NCBI GenBank assembly: GCA_036488085.1
Contig: DASXHZ010000091.1
Coordinates: 1 to 64,000 of the forward strand
From: DASXHZ01 sp036488085
GTDB lineage: Bacteria; Acidobacteriota; Thermoanaerobaculia; Gp7-AA8
Length of the DNA stretch: 64,000 nt
Direction: 5' to 3'
Shown: piece after piece, positions 1 to 7,466 of the stretch
How positions within the stretch are numbered: the first letter of the stretch is position 1
Layout of the letters: every line of letters begins with the position of its first letter
Made by a program: the position numbers and the translations under genes
Notes under the pieces: generated by a model
Databases searched by the model: none
Told to the model about the DNA's origin: nothing
Seen by the model: the letters and a program-made list of their open reading frames with translations, nothing else

Positions 1-118
1 AACCCGCAACCCCGCAACCACGCAACCCCGCAACCCCGCAACCCCGCAACCTCGTAACCCCGCAACCTCGTAACCCCGCAACCTCGTAACCCCGTAACCC
101 CGCAACCTCGCAACCATA
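1..118. repeat. Octamer tandem repeat array
   Basis: About 14 head-to-tail copies of an 8-bp unit, AACC(C/T)CG(C/T), run from the window edge to just before the first gene. Variant units alternate (AACCCCGC, AACCTCGT). Similar units recur at 45718-45790, where they form an inverted pair. Only one arm is visible here, so the opposite arm may lie outside the window. Confidence 0.9.
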
Positions 119-131
119 CAATTCCCCGCTC

Positions 132-1631
132 ATGCCGACCCGCGAACAACTCGACGAGATCCTTCGCGCGCGTAGCGGCGACCTGCAGCAGACGCCGTAC
201 GCGATCCTGCTACTCGCGCTGGCGCTGCGCGAGCGCACCGCGGTGCTCGAGCTGCGGCGCACCCCGCTCGAAAAGCAGATCGTCTTCGACGCCGGCTCGC
301 CCGTCGAGTGCCGCTCGAACATCGCCACCGAGACCCTCGGCCGCTTCCTCGTGGCGCAGGGGAGACTGTCGGAGCACGACTGCCACGCCGCCCTGAATCA
401 GTCGACCTCGCGCGGCGTGCCCCTCGGCGAGATCCTCATCGAGCGCAAGCTCCTCGCGCCGACCGAGCTCTATCGCGTCCTCCAGCAGAACCTCGGCCGC
501 AAGCTCCTCGAGCCGTTCGCCTGGAAGAGCGGCACCTGGTCGATCTCCTACGACGCCCCCACCACCGGCTCCGCGCTCCGCGTCAAAACGCCGCAGCTCA
601 TCGTCACCGGCATCCTCAAAGTCGAAGAGCAGGAGAGCGCCGACGAGGCGGCCTCGATCGCCAACGGAAAACACCTCGCCATCGCCTCCGATCCGCTCTT
701 CGGCTTCGACGACGTCCGCTTCACCAAAGAGCAGCAGAGCGTCATCGACGCCGCGAAGAAGGGGACGGCGTTCGACGTCATCCGCGAAAAGTCCGGTATC
801 GACCCCGAGGACCTCAATCGCATCGTCTACGCCCTGATGCTCCTCGGCATCGTCGCAGTCACCGGCACGCCGTCGATCTGGATGCCGCCGTTCGACACCA
901 AAGCGGCGCCGGTTGCCGCTGCGCCTCCGCCCCCTCCCGTCGCCGCGCACGCAACCGCGAGCGCCGAGGAGGTGATGGACGCGTACCTCTCCTTCCGTCG
1001 CAAGGACGCATTCGACTTCTTCGGCGCGAACGAAGATGCCTCGCTGCCGGATCTCATCCGCGCCTTCGTGAGCACCTCGGAGAAGTTCGCTCCGTCGAAC
1101 TTTCCGGAGAACGCGTCCGAAGGCGTGCGCGAAAAAGCGCAGGAAGTCTTCCTCGCCGGCGCGCGCGCATACGCCGAGCTTGCCGACCCCGATCGCCGCG
1201 AGCGGCTGATCAAACGCCGGCAGAAATTGCGCGACGAAGAGGCCGCGGCCGCCCAACGCAGCGCCGCCGCGCTCATCGACCCCGAGGAGCTGTGCAAGAC
1301 CGGACGCGCCATGATGGCCGCCGGAAAGACGCGTGAGGCGCTGTCGTCATTCGAGATGGCGTCCGAATGCGACGCCCAAAACGGCACGTACGCCGCCGAG
1401 GTCGCATGGTGCCGCTACCTGCTCCGCGTCTCGCCCGCGCCGATCGTCATGAAGATGCTGAAAAACGCCATCCGCATCGACCCCAACGCCTCCGTCGCCT
1501 ACCTCTACGCCGGCCAGATCCAATCCGTCCTCGGCCACAAGCTGGAAGCGGAAGCCTTCCTGAACCGCGCCGCCATGCTGATGCCGAAGGACCTCCGCGT
1601 GGTCGAAGCATTCAAGCGCCTGCCAAAGTAG
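132..1631 (+). CDS. DUF4388 domain protein with DnaJ-like and TPR regions
   Basis: 499 aa. Residues about 1-150 resemble the DUF4388/PATAN module (start SGDLQQTPYAILLLAL, a central VLELRR strand) found in gliding, pilus and signalling proteins of Acidobacteriota and Myxococcota. A proline/alanine linker near 255-275 separates it from a J-domain-like helical stretch (about 285-370, DAFDFFG to ADPDRRERL) that lacks the HPD tripeptide. The C-terminus (about 390-495) has TPR-like helices. No signal peptide, so probably cytoplasmic. The ATG lies directly after the octamer repeat. It is likely a scaffold in a polarity or signalling pathway; the exact role is not deducible. Domain calls are by eye. 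Confidence 0.85.
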   Translation: MPTREQLDEILRARSGDLQQTPYAILLLALALRERTAVLELRRTPLEKQIVFDAGSPVECRSNIATETLGRFLVAQGRLSEHDCHAALNQSTSRGVPLGEILIERKLLAPTELYRVLQQNLGRKLLEPFAWKSGTWSISYDAPTTGSALRVKTPQLIVTGILKVEEQESADEAASIANGKHLAIASDPLFGFDDVRFTKEQQSVIDAAKKGTAFDVIREKSGIDPEDLNRIVYALMLLGIVAVTGTPSIWMPPFDTKAAPVAAAPPPPPVAAHATASAEEVMDAYLSFRRKDAFDFFGANEDASLPDLIRAFVSTSEKFAPSNFPENASEGVREKAQEVFLAGARAYAELADPDRRERLIKRRQKLRDEEAAAAQRSAAALIDPEELCKTGRAMMAAGKTREALSSFEMASECDAQNGTYAAEVAWCRYLLRVSPAPIVMKMLKNAIRIDPNASVAYLYAGQIQSVLGHKLEAEAFLNRAAMLMPKDLRVVEAFKRLPK

Positions 1632-1675
1632 CCAGGCCTTAGGCGAGCATCTCGCGTGAAGCATAGAATCCCGCC

Positions 1676-2032
1676 ATGGAAAAAGTGGCAGGCATCGGCG
1701 GAATCTTCTTTCGCGCGCAGGATCCGAAGGCGCTGAAGGAGTGGTATGCGAAGCACCTCGGCGTCGGGCCGGCGCCTGAGTGTCCCGACGAACCGTGGCA
1801 GCAGGACGCCGGCCCCACCGTATTCGAGGCATTCCCCGTGAAGACGGAGTACTTCGGCCGCGAGGCGCAACAGTGGATGATCAACTTCCGCGTCCGCGAT
1901 CTCGACGCCATAGTTGCCCAGCTCCGCGACGGCGGCATCGAAGTGGCGGACGTGCAGAAGTACCCCTACGGTAGCTTCGCCCGCATCCACGACCCCGAGG
2001 GAAACCCGATCGAGTTGTGGCAGCCGGCGTAA
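1676..2032 (+). CDS. VOC/glyoxalase-fold protein
   Basis: 118 aa, one vicinal-oxygen-chelate module. The N-terminal strand (GIGGIFFRAQDP followed by LKEWYAKHLG) and the C-terminal DPEGNPIELWQP are typical of glyoxalase/bleomycin-resistance-like proteins. The glutamate in IELWQP is the usual metal ligand. Cytoplasmic, no signal. It probably acts as a dimer, since each chain has one ~115-residue module. The substrate cannot be inferred. A single gene between the DUF4388 protein and a convergent DUF1304 gene. Confidence 0.85.
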   Translation: MEKVAGIGGIFFRAQDPKALKEWYAKHLGVGPAPECPDEPWQQDAGPTVFEAFPVKTEYFGREAQQWMINFRVRDLDAIVAQLRDGGIEVADVQKYPYGSFARIHDPEGNPIELWQPA

Positions 2033-2060
2033 GGCGTCACTGTTCGTCCGGCGCGATCGA

Positions 2061-2390
2061 CTACCGCTGCGCGAAAAGAACGAGCAGCAGCGCCACGGCG
2101 CCGGGCAATGCCTGCACGAACAGGATCGACCGTTTCGCCGTGATGGCGCCGACGATGCCCGCGATGACGACGAACCCAAGGAAGAAGAGCTTGATCTGGA
2201 ACGCGCAGTCGTGTGCCACGAGTCCCCAGATCAACCCTGCCGCCACGAAGAGGTTGTAGACGCCCTGATTCGCAGCGAGTGACGCCGAGTCCTGCGCCTT
2301 CTCCGCCGTGAGCCCGAAGACGCGGCGCCCGGTTGGCTTGGTCCAGAGAAACGACTCCAGGACGAAGAACCCGACATGCAGGAGTGCCAC
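2061..2390 (-). CDS. DUF1304 family small membrane protein
   Basis: 109 aa from a GTG, with four hydrophobic segments and the family signature LLHVGFFVLESFLW near the N-terminus, followed by NQGVYN. DUF1304 proteins are about 120 aa inner-membrane proteins of unknown function. The first transmembrane helix looks clipped: the same frame stays open upstream for more than 15 hydrophobic codons (about 2391-2429, including a CTG at 2417) without ATG, GTG or TTG. The true start may therefore be a rare codon there, or the gene may be 5'-damaged. Convergent with the VOC gene. Confidence 0.75.
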   Translation of the reverse strand: MALLHVGFFVLESFLWTKPTGRRVFGLTAEKAQDSASLAANQGVYNLFVAAGLIWGLVAHDCAFQIKLFFLGFVVIAGIVGAITAKRSILFVQALPGAVALLLVLFAQR

Positions 2391-2500
2391 GAAGGCGACG
2401 AAGACGGCCGCGACCAGACTTGCGATGCCACAGTGTAGCGCCGCCGCCCCGGCGGCGGGTTCAGATCGCGTGTCGACGGATTCGTTCGGTGCTTCTTAAT

Positions 2501-2628
2501 GTGTGGGGCCGGCTCTCAGCCGGCCCTGGAGCGCGCTGAGAGCCCGCCCCGCACCCGGCGGCGGGTTCTTCATGTGTGGGGCCGGCTCTCAGCCGGCCCT
2601 GGAGCGGGCTGAGAGCCCGCCCCGCACA
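2501..2628. repeat. Two tandem copies of a GC-rich REP-like palindrome
   Basis: Copies at 2501-2553 and 2574-2628. Each contains GGCCGGCTCTCAGCCGGCC followed by a related inverted pair (GCGGGCTGAGAGCCCGC). The GGCCGGCTCTCAGCCGGCC part recurs at 23394-23418 before pilS. They lie downstream of the secreted-protein gene and upstream of the DUF1304 gene, and may act as a terminator or spacer. The stretch 2391-2648 holds no other gene I can support. Confidence 0.85.
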
Positions 2629-2648
2629 CAAAACTGGGGCGCCGCGCG

Positions 2649-3140
2649 TCAGCGTCCCCGAAGGACGCTCTTGCAGTCGATCGTGCCGTGCAACTTCACG
2701 CCGGCGGCGGTCGTTCCTTCGAACGTGACCGTCGCGGTGGCGCCATGGTCGGCGACGGTGACAGTTCCCGTCCCCTTTCCCTTCCCTGTGACGATCTCGT
2801 ACTCGGCGCTCCGGTTGAGGATCGACCCGAAGCCGACGTGCAGCTCGAAGTCATGCGTGCCGCCCGCTGCCGCCTTCGCGTTCGGCACGATGAGCTGAAG
2901 ACTGTTGAACTTCTTCGGGTCCTTCTCCCTCGGCATCGAGAACTGGTTCCCGAAACTCCCCGCCCCGGTCAGTCCGGCCGAGCAGCCGCCCCGATCCGTC
3001 TCGCCGTTGTAGGTCCCCGCGTTCGGACCGTTGGCGATGACGACGTGGACGGTCTCCCTCACCGGCGCCGCCGAGAGCGTCGCCGCGAAGAGCACACACG
3101 CCGCCGAGAGAGTGCCCGCAAGAGCCATGGTTCGCCTCAT
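2649..3140 (-). CDS. Small secreted protein, function unknown
   Basis: 163 aa. The ATG at 3140 is preceded by GGAGG, and the product starts with a Sec signal peptide (MRRTMALAG, then a hydrophobic stretch ending in SAAP). The mature part is about 138 aa and rich in beta-prone, Gly/Thr-rich sequence (GKGKGTGTVTV, GATATVTFEGTT), with two cysteines (GGCSAG near the N-terminus and TIDCKS near the C-terminus) that could pair in the periplasm. I recognise no family. The open frame extends further upstream, but that extension is antisense to the vapB gene and has no start signal. Confidence 0.75.
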   Translation of the reverse strand: MRRTMALAGTLSAACVLFAATLSAAPVRETVHVVIANGPNAGTYNGETDRGGCSAGLTGAGSFGNQFSMPREKDPKKFNSLQLIVPNAKAAAGGTHDFELHVGFGSILNRSAEYEIVTGKGKGTGTVTVADHGATATVTFEGTTAAGVKLHGTIDCKSVLRGR

Positions 3141-3251
3141 TCGTTCCTCCGTTGGTTCCATTTGTGGTGGTGCGCGCGGAGTGTAACGCGGCCTAGGTCT
3201 CCCAGATAGATGATGAATTGATGCCTGGTGCTCTGTTGTTACGATGCCTGT

Positions 3252-3521
3252 ATGAGAACGACGCTGACGATCGAAGAGCGTCTCGCCCGACATCTGAAGG
3301 AAATCGCGCACCGCTCCGGGAAGCCGTTCAAGCAGGTCGTCAATGAGACTCTCCACGCCGGCCTGAGTGCGCAAAAGGCGCCGGCGAAGGCGCGCCGCTA
3401 TCGCCTCAAACCAGCGTCGCTCGGACAACCTTTGCCTGGAATCGATCTCGACAAGGCCCTGCAGCTTGCCGATGCACTCGAGGACGTTGAGATCGCCCTG
3501 AAGCTCGAGATGCGGAAGTGA
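3252..3521 (+). CDS. vapB: VapB-type antitoxin
   Basis: 89 aa. An N-terminal MRTTLTIEERLARHLKEIA resembles the ribbon-helix-helix of VapB-like antitoxins. The C-terminal half, with the motif LPGIDLDKALQLADALED, is the usual toxin-binding tail. An ATG at 3252 gives the conserved MRTTLTI start; the upstream in-frame start lacks family similarity. Its stop overlaps the GTG of the broken vapC (GTGA), the normal vapBC arrangement. The toxin is truncated, so this may be an orphan antitoxin. Confidence 0.8.
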   Translation: MRTTLTIEERLARHLKEIAHRSGKPFKQVVNETLHAGLSAQKAPAKARRYRLKPASLGQPLPGIDLDKALQLADALEDVEIALKLEMRK

Positions 3522-3601
3522 ACCTGGTCGACGCCAACATTCTGATCTACGCCGTCAATTCGGATTCTCCCACCACAAATCCGGCCGGCGGCCAGCTATG
3601 A
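3518..3601 (+). pseudogene. vapC PIN-domain toxin remnant
   Basis: Starts at a GTG overlapping the vapB stop and reads MNLVDANILIYAVNSDSP, the first beta strand of a PIN domain with its catalytic Asp, then hits a stop after 27 codons. Inserting one C at the CTCCCACC run restores HHKSGRRPAMKP, like the HH-x3-A helix of intact VapC. So one frameshift plus loss of the rest of the gene explains it. The 3' end overlaps the convergent small gene below. Confidence 0.75.
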
Positions 3602-3778
3602 AGCCCTTCGCGTCCCTTTGACAGGCTCGCGGTGTTTGCGAGAGATGATCCGTTCCTTCATCTGACTCTCGACCTCTTTCAGGTGCTCGGCATAGCCGGT
3701 GCTGCCGCCGTAGCGTTCGAGCAGTTTCTCGCGAGTCTTGTGCGTCTCCTCGACGATCGGATCTTCATAATCTGCCAT
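3596..3778 (-). CDS. Small protein of a toxin-antitoxin-associated type
   Basis: 60 aa from the ATG at 3778 (MADYEDPIVEETHKTREKLL). A GTG at 3787, preceded by AGGA, would add three residues. Short charged proteins starting MADYEDPIVEEVH are common next to VapBC-like loci in bacteria; that statement is from memory, not a search. It is predicted fully helical, with no signal or membrane segment. The function is unknown. Its 3' end overlaps the vapC remnant, suggesting that part of the locus was replaced by this fragment. Confidence 0.6.
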   Translation of the reverse strand: MADYEDPIVEETHKTREKLLERYGGSTGYAEHLKEVESQMKERIISRKHREPVKGTRRAS

Positions 3779-3875
3779 CTCACTCACCCATCAATTCCTG
3801 CGGCGTGCAGACGAACGGAGGCTCGTACCCCCGAGTGGAGCGTATCGCCAGTTTCGTGTCATGGAAAGGGAGGCC

Positions 3876-4340
3876 TCAAAGCCACTGCCGCACGCCCCCG
3901 TGGTGCGAGCACGTTCCCCGCCGATGAGCGGAGAACGAATAGCTCCCGTCATTGCACTGCGCGGTAGCTCCCGCGGGCGGGCCGGAGGGACTCATCTGAG
4001 GTGACGGGATTCGCTTCCCGTCCGAGTTGACGGAGTACCCCTTGCCGTTCCGTTTCGGGGTCGCCTCGCCACTCTTCGGCGCACCGAGATCGCGTCTTGC
4101 GACCCAGACCTTGGCGCCATTCCACGACGTCGTGCACCAAGCCTTCGAGCAAGATTTGATCGAGAGCTGCACGCCCGCGGGCACGGTGGCGACGACGCGG
4201 GAGCGAGCCGTGGGAGCGGAGTACAGCGGCACCCGCGCGAGCGTCATCCGCGTCTCGGCCCGAAGGCTGGATGCTGCGAGCAAGAGGGACGCGAAGAACC
4301 CGGCGACGCTCCAGACGCGCGCTCGGAAATGAGACGGCAT
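3876..4340 (-). CDS. Secreted SH3-like/DUF3761 protein
   Basis: 154 aa, ATG at 4340 with AGGAG six bases upstream. It has a signal peptide (hydrophobic GFFASLLLAASSLRA), then a bacterial SH3-like fold (about residues 30-85: VPLYSAPTARSRVVATVPAG, ending KVWVARRDLG), a short lysine-rich linker, and a C-terminal DUF3761 motif (CNDGSYSFSAHRRGTCSHHGGV) with conserved Cys and His residues. Such proteins are periplasmic or extracellular, and SH3 modules often bind peptidoglycan; the ligand here is unknown. The frame is open upstream but that part is the antisense of a vapB fragment. Confidence 0.8.
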   Translation of the reverse strand: MPSHFRARVWSVAGFFASLLLAASSLRAETRMTLARVPLYSAPTARSRVVATVPAGVQLSIKSCSKAWCTTSWNGAKVWVARRDLGAPKSGEATPKRNGKGYSVNSDGKRIPSPQMSPSGPPAGATAQCNDGSYSFSAHRRGTCSHHGGVRQWL

Positions 4341-4426
4341 GTAGGCTCCTATGAGAGAGTGCCACGCCAAGCCCGTTCTGTCCCCGACCCCGTCAAGCGA
4401 GCGGTCGTCGCGCGCCGCCTGCGCCC

Positions 4427-4475
4427 GAAGGCGCGCCGCTATCGCCTCAACCGAGGTCGCTAGGACAACGTTTGC
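4427..4475 (+). pseudogene. vapB fragment
   Basis: About 50 bp nearly identical to the middle of vapB at 3386-3436: the same KARRYRL coding stretch, then a small deletion, a stop codon and one or two substitutions. No start or 5' half is present. It is a relic of a second antitoxin copy and sits directly before the 21-bp array. Confidence 0.65.
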
Positions 4476-4492
4476 CCGCGAAAAGGAGCTCT

Positions 4493-4744
4493 CGGACCGC
4501 GAAAACGCGGTCTGAGACCGCACGAACGTGGTCTCGAACCGCGTTAACGCGCTTCCGGACCCAGCTAACTAGCCTTCGGACCTAGTGAGCTAGCCTCCGG
4601 ACCTAGTGAGCTAGCCTCCGGACCTAGTGAACTAGCCCCCGGTCCTAGTGAGCTAGCCTCCGGACCTAGTGAACTAGCTCCCGGACCGAGTTAACTAGCC
4701 CCCGGACCTAGTGAACTAGCTCCCGGACCCAGTTAACGCGCTCC
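4493..4744. repeat. 21-bp tandem array of 12 units with small hairpins
   Basis: Twelve uninterrupted 21-bp units, most starting CGGACC, followed by a partial unit. The core of a unit is a 4-bp arm, a 4-base loop and a 4-bp arm: CGCG-AAAA-CGCG in the first unit, CGCG-TTAA-CGCG in the third and CTAG-TGAR-CTAG in units 5-9 and 11. Both arms change together in most units. Units 10 and 12 have mixed arms. No frame is open through it. The following 4745-4918 shows nothing recognisable except a possible antisense C-terminal relic. Confidence 0.9.
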
Positions 4745-4918
4745 CGGACTCTCGATTCGAACACCTACGCGTCTTCGTCGACCTCGGGAGGGTCGAATTT
4801 GAGATCGACATCCTCGACGACGAGCCCTGAGTCCGGATATCGACCTCTCGAAGCGGTTCTTGGCTGTCTAGCGAGCGAGCTCGCCGCTTCAGTGTGGCGC
4901 CGGCAACCCTGCCGGCGA

Positions 4919-5305
4919 TCAGGGTCGACGGACGGTGTGCCTCTCGAAGAAGGAAGCGAGAGCCGCCTTGTCGACCGCTCCCTCGGCAACGCCGATCACC
5001 AACTCGTAGAACTCATCCTCATCCGCCTCGATCCAGACGCCGTTCAACTCGAGAAACACCAGCGCCGTGGCGGTCGCCGTCCGTTTGTTGCCGTCGACGA
5101 ACGGGTGATTCCGGCAGATGCCGTAGAGGTACGCGGCCGCCATGTCGAACAGCGTCTCGTTCAGGAAAGCACCGTCGAACGTCGCAGCCGCACTTCCGAC
5201 CGCCGACTCCAGCAATCCGAGATCGCGAACCCCGGCAGCTCCGCCAAAGAGCCGGATCTGCTGCGCGTGCAGTGCGAGCACCTCGTCGATGGAAAGGAAC
5301 CGCAC
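4919..5305 (-). CDS. doc: Doc-type Fic-domain toxin
   Basis: 128 aa, the usual length for Doc. It carries the Fic motif HPFVDGNKRT at residues 67-76 and the family N-terminus (SIDEVLALHAQQI, then GGAAGVRDLGLLESAV). Doc proteins phosphorylate EF-Tu and stop translation until neutralised. The gene lies 5 bp downstream of an AbrB-like antitoxin gene, in the usual antitoxin-first order. All Fic/Doc motif residues are present, so it should be active. Confidence 0.93.
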   Translation of the reverse strand: MRFLSIDEVLALHAQQIRLFGGAAGVRDLGLLESAVGSAAATFDGAFLNETLFDMAAAYLYGICRNHPFVDGNKRTATATALVFLELNGVWIEADEDEFYELVIGVAEGAVDKAALASFFERHTVRRP

Positions 5306-5310
5306 CGTCG

Positions 5311-5538
5311 CTACTTGCTCAGGCGGCGAAACAGGCCTTCGTAGCGGCTGTTCACCTTCTCGACGGCGCGTTCGAACGCGTCGTCTCCCGCCTCGCTCTC
5401 AACGGGGACGACCACCAGCACGCGGCCGTCGATCGAAACATCGACCTCCGCGTTCTCGCCGACGCCCAGCTTCTCCAGCTCGGACTCCTCGAGCTCGAGC
5501 GTCACGCGGTCGCCACTTCGGACCAGTTGCCTCCTCAT
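5311..5538 (-). CDS. AbrB/MazE-like antitoxin paired with Doc
   Basis: 75 aa. The N-terminal half (VRSGDRVTLELEESELEKLGVGENAEVDVSIDGR, split by loops) has the strand pattern of the SpoVT/AbrB swapped-hairpin DNA-binding fold. The C-terminal tail (FERAVEKVNSRYEGLFRRLSK) is helical and fits a toxin-binding tail. Doc is classically paired with Phd, but AbrB-type partners are also known. It probably autorepresses the operon with the upstream HTH gene, 30 bp away. Confidence 0.82.
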   Translation of the reverse strand: MRRQLVRSGDRVTLELEESELEKLGVGENAEVDVSIDGRVLVVVPVESEAGDDAFERAVEKVNSRYEGLFRRLSK

Positions 5539-5567
5539 GCTCGTTCCATCCTACGCCAAGAGTCTGA

Positions 5568-6065
5568 TCACTCCTCCGGCCACCGCATCGCCGCCTCGAA
5601 CCCGCGGATGCGGCGCCGCAGCCAATCCACCTCGGAGCCGGCAAGGTCCAGCAGGTGCCGCGACATCAGCTCGTCGACCGAGATCCCCTCGCGCCCCGCG
5701 AGCTTCGCCAGCATCACGACCTGATACCGCGGAATTCGAACCCGGAGCTCAGTGAGCCTGACGGCTTCCGGAACCACCGACGCCATCGCCGGCCCGAGCG
5801 CGCTCTCGATCTCGGCCTGTGGATACCGTTCCGTCAGCATCACGGCGATCTCGCGCCAGGCGATCCGAACGCCGGAGTCCTCAGGCGTGACCGCGACGAT
5901 CCCCGCTTCGATCGCTCGCTTCACCTCTGAAGGCGTCCAACCGAGAACTTTCGCCGATTCGGCCGGCGTATACGAATCCTGGCGAGCGAGAAAGACCCGC
6001 CGCATCGAATCACCGGTTGTCTTGCTCCGACTCTTATGCGAGTCCGTTGGCATCGCAGCAGCCAT
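5568..6065 (-). CDS. HTH DNA-binding protein next to the doc module
   Basis: About 165 aa from the ATG at 6065; alternative starts are 6092, 6053 and 6003 (MRRVFLARQ). Residues about 24-60 (SYTPAESAKVLGWTPSEVKRAIEAG) look like a MerR/excisionase-type HTH, and the C-terminal half (LTELRVRIPRYQVVMLAKLA then SVDELMSRHLLDLA) looks like a ribbon-helix-helix. Probably a regulator of this toxin-antitoxin operon. An exact 10-bp inverted repeat at 6061-6095 spans its start, shared with the divergent XRE gene. Confidence 0.65.
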   Translation of the reverse strand: MAAAMPTDSHKSRSKTTGDSMRRVFLARQDSYTPAESAKVLGWTPSEVKRAIEAGIVAVTPEDSGVRIAWREIAVMLTERYPQAEIESALGPAMASVVPEAVRLTELRVRIPRYQVVMLAKLAGREGISVDELMSRHLLDLAGSEVDWLRRRIRGFEAAMRWPEE

Positions 6066-6095
6066 GGTTACGTGACAATGTAGGTTAACCATGGC
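6061..6095. promoter_or_regulatory. Inverted-repeat operator between divergent regulators
   Basis: GCCATGGTTA (6061-6070) and its exact reverse complement TAACCATGGC (6086-6095), 15 bp apart. It covers the start of the HTH gene on the minus strand and lies 5 bp before the XRE start on the plus strand. It is well placed as an autoregulatory operator for one or both. Confidence 0.6.
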
Positions 6096-6099
6096 TTAG

Positions 6100-6351
6100 A
6101 TGCAAGGGGTGCCGCGCAAGAAAGAAAAAGATCCTCTCGGAGAGGTCTTCGGGGCGACCGTCCGCAAGCTACGCGAGTCGCGCGGCTGGACGCAGGAGCA
6201 GCTCGCCGAAGCGTCCGAGATGAGCGCGACATACCTTGGATTTCTAGAACGCGGGGAAAACGTGCCAACGTTGCCGGTGATCGTGCGGCTGGCGGTAGCG
6301 TTGAAGGTCACGCCTGCAGTGCTTCTCGAAGAGGTGTGGCGAAAGCGATAG
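6100..6351 (+). CDS. XRE-family HTH regulator
   Basis: 83 aa; a single HTH_XRE domain covers residues about 15-75 (VRKLRESRGWTQEQLAEASEMSATYLGFLERG, split by the turn). No other domain. The ATG at 6100 follows the inverted-repeat operator, so it probably represses itself and the divergent HTH-doc operon. The short, leaderless-looking 5' region has no clear ribosome binding site. Confidence 0.85.
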   Translation: MQGVPRKKEKDPLGEVFGATVRKLRESRGWTQEQLAEASEMSATYLGFLERGENVPTLPVIVRLAVALKVTPAVLLEEVWRKR

Positions 6352-6425
6352 CAGTCGATAGCAGAACCTTAGGCAGGTTCAATTGACGCCGTCCACCGAA
6401 TGCCCGACCAGCGTCTCCGGTTAAC

Positions 6426-6650
6426 ATGATCGTCATGACCAACTGGACAGCCGTCTACGTCCCGGTACCGGAGGGCTACATCGCCTTCGTGGAAGAACTG
6501 CCGGGAGCGAACACTCAGGGCGCAACGCTTGAGGAAGCACGGAACAACCTTCAGGAAGCAATCGAGCTCGTGCTCGAAGCGAACCGCACGCTGGCCGAAG
6601 AATCGCTCGAAGGCCGCGAGGCGATCCGAGAGCTGTTGCCCATCGGGTGA
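6426..6650 (+). CDS. hicB: HicB antitoxin
   Basis: 74 aa with the HicB signature: YVPVPEGYIAFVEELPGANTQG followed by EEARNNLQEAIELVLEANR. HicB is a partly degraded RNase H-like fold that binds and inhibits HicA. It lacks the C-terminal DNA-binding domain of long HicBs, so autoregulation is probably weak or done by another protein. ATG at 6426 or 6435 (MTNW). It ends directly against hicA with no spacer. The order is hicB-hicA, the reverse of E. coli. Confidence 0.88.
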   Translation: MIVMTNWTAVYVPVPEGYIAFVEELPGANTQGATLEEARNNLQEAIELVLEANRTLAEESLEGREAIRELLPIG

Positions 6651-6836
6651 ATGAAACGCCGCGACCTCATACGTCATCTCGAACAGGAAGGATGTGAGTT
6701 GCTGAGAGAGGGCGGCGACCACTCGATCTACGTCAACCGTACGCGCCAAAAGGCTAGCAGTGTCCCCCGCCATCGCGAGATCAATGAGTACCTCTGCACG
6801 AAGATCTGCCGCGACCTCGAGATCCCGAAACTGTAG
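6651..6836 (+). CDS. hicA: HicA mRNA interferase toxin
   Basis: 61 aa, a double-stranded RNA-binding-like mini domain. It has the hallmarks of HicA: LIRHLEQEGCELLREGGDHSIYVN with the active-site His in GGDH, then VPRHREINEYLCTKICRDLEI. HicA cleaves mRNA and tmRNA in a ribosome-independent way. ATG follows the hicB stop with no gap (TGAATG), so translational coupling is likely. Confidence 0.9.
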   Translation: MKRRDLIRHLEQEGCELLREGGDHSIYVNRTRQKASSVPRHREINEYLCTKICRDLEIPKL

Positions 6837-6900
6837 CCGCGTCCTGCAACTTCTGTAGGCGCCGAGAGCGCAAGGAGCTGGCCTGCGCCCATCACTAACG

Positions 6901-7461
6901 TTAGCGCTGATGCGCGATGCTGCGAAGCCGCTCAGAAGCGTTCATAGCCTCAAGCTCAACCGCGACCGACCTCGGAACTTTACTCCGCCATAGTTCATCC
7001 CCGGCGATGAGCGACTCTCGTACTTCGGCGGCGGAAATCAACTTAGGCTTCTCCCACAAGACCCGTACGAGGTAGCCTGCCTCCTCCAGAACAGCGATTT
7101 TCTGCCGGTTCCACTCTTCGCAGATCGTAGTGAAGCATGGGACGGTTTTTGGTAGGAACGCTGGTAAGTGGCCCGGAGTCTCGATCGGAAACGGAATGAA
7201 ACCAAACTCTGACGGGGCGACGCCCTCTTCAACGAGCGCGCCTGTGATCATCTTCACACGCTCGTAGTAAGTAAATGGGTTATTCGCCGGCTGCTCCCTC
7301 CGGGTACCCAACGGGTTCATCGCGCCGAGAGACACGTCGTACTTCGTGATGCCAACCCAAAGGTAATCGCATTCCTCCTTTGCGGCCTTTACGTACTCGA
7401 GATGGCCGAGGTGAAACGGCTGAAAACGCCCGTGCGCTGACCCTTCGCTAATGCGTGCCAA
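6901..7461 (-). CDS. NMNAT-like nucleotidyltransferase of the cassette
   Basis: About 186 aa from a TTG at 7461, the first start after the upstream gene's stop; a GTG at 7512 would overlap that gene by 46 bp. HGRFQPFHLGH near the N-terminus is the (H/T)xGH ATP-binding motif of nucleotidyltransferases, and KLISAAEVRESL is the ISxxxxR motif. Both are typical of nicotinamide-nucleotide or related adenylyltransferases (NadM/NadR-like), which make NAD+ from NMN and ATP. Last gene of a four-gene operon with a Nudix protein, a membrane protein and a methylase. The substrate is not certain. Confidence 0.78.
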   Translation of the reverse strand: MARISEGSAHGRFQPFHLGHLEYVKAAKEECDYLWVGITKYDVSLGAMNPLGTRREQPANNPFTYYERVKMITGALVEEGVAPSEFGFIPFPIETPGHLPAFLPKTVPCFTTICEEWNRQKIAVLEEAGYLVRVLWEKPKLISAAEVRESLIAGDELWRSKVPRSVAVELEAMNASERLRSIAHQR

Positions 7462-7466
7462 GGCGG

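Noticed and set aside
1..118. CRISPR array at the window start
   Set aside because: Units are 8 bp with no spacers, and no cas gene is near.
4577..4690. A short open frame through the 21-bp array (GPSELAS repeats)
   Set aside because: It has no start codon or ribosome site and is closed by stops in units 4 and 10.
4493..4744. CRISPR array at the 21-bp repeat
   Set aside because: Units are back to back without spacers.
4765..4870. Antisense fragment YPDSGLVVEDVDLKFDPPEVD as a gene
   Set aside because: It reads plausibly, but has no start and no recognised family; possibly a relic.
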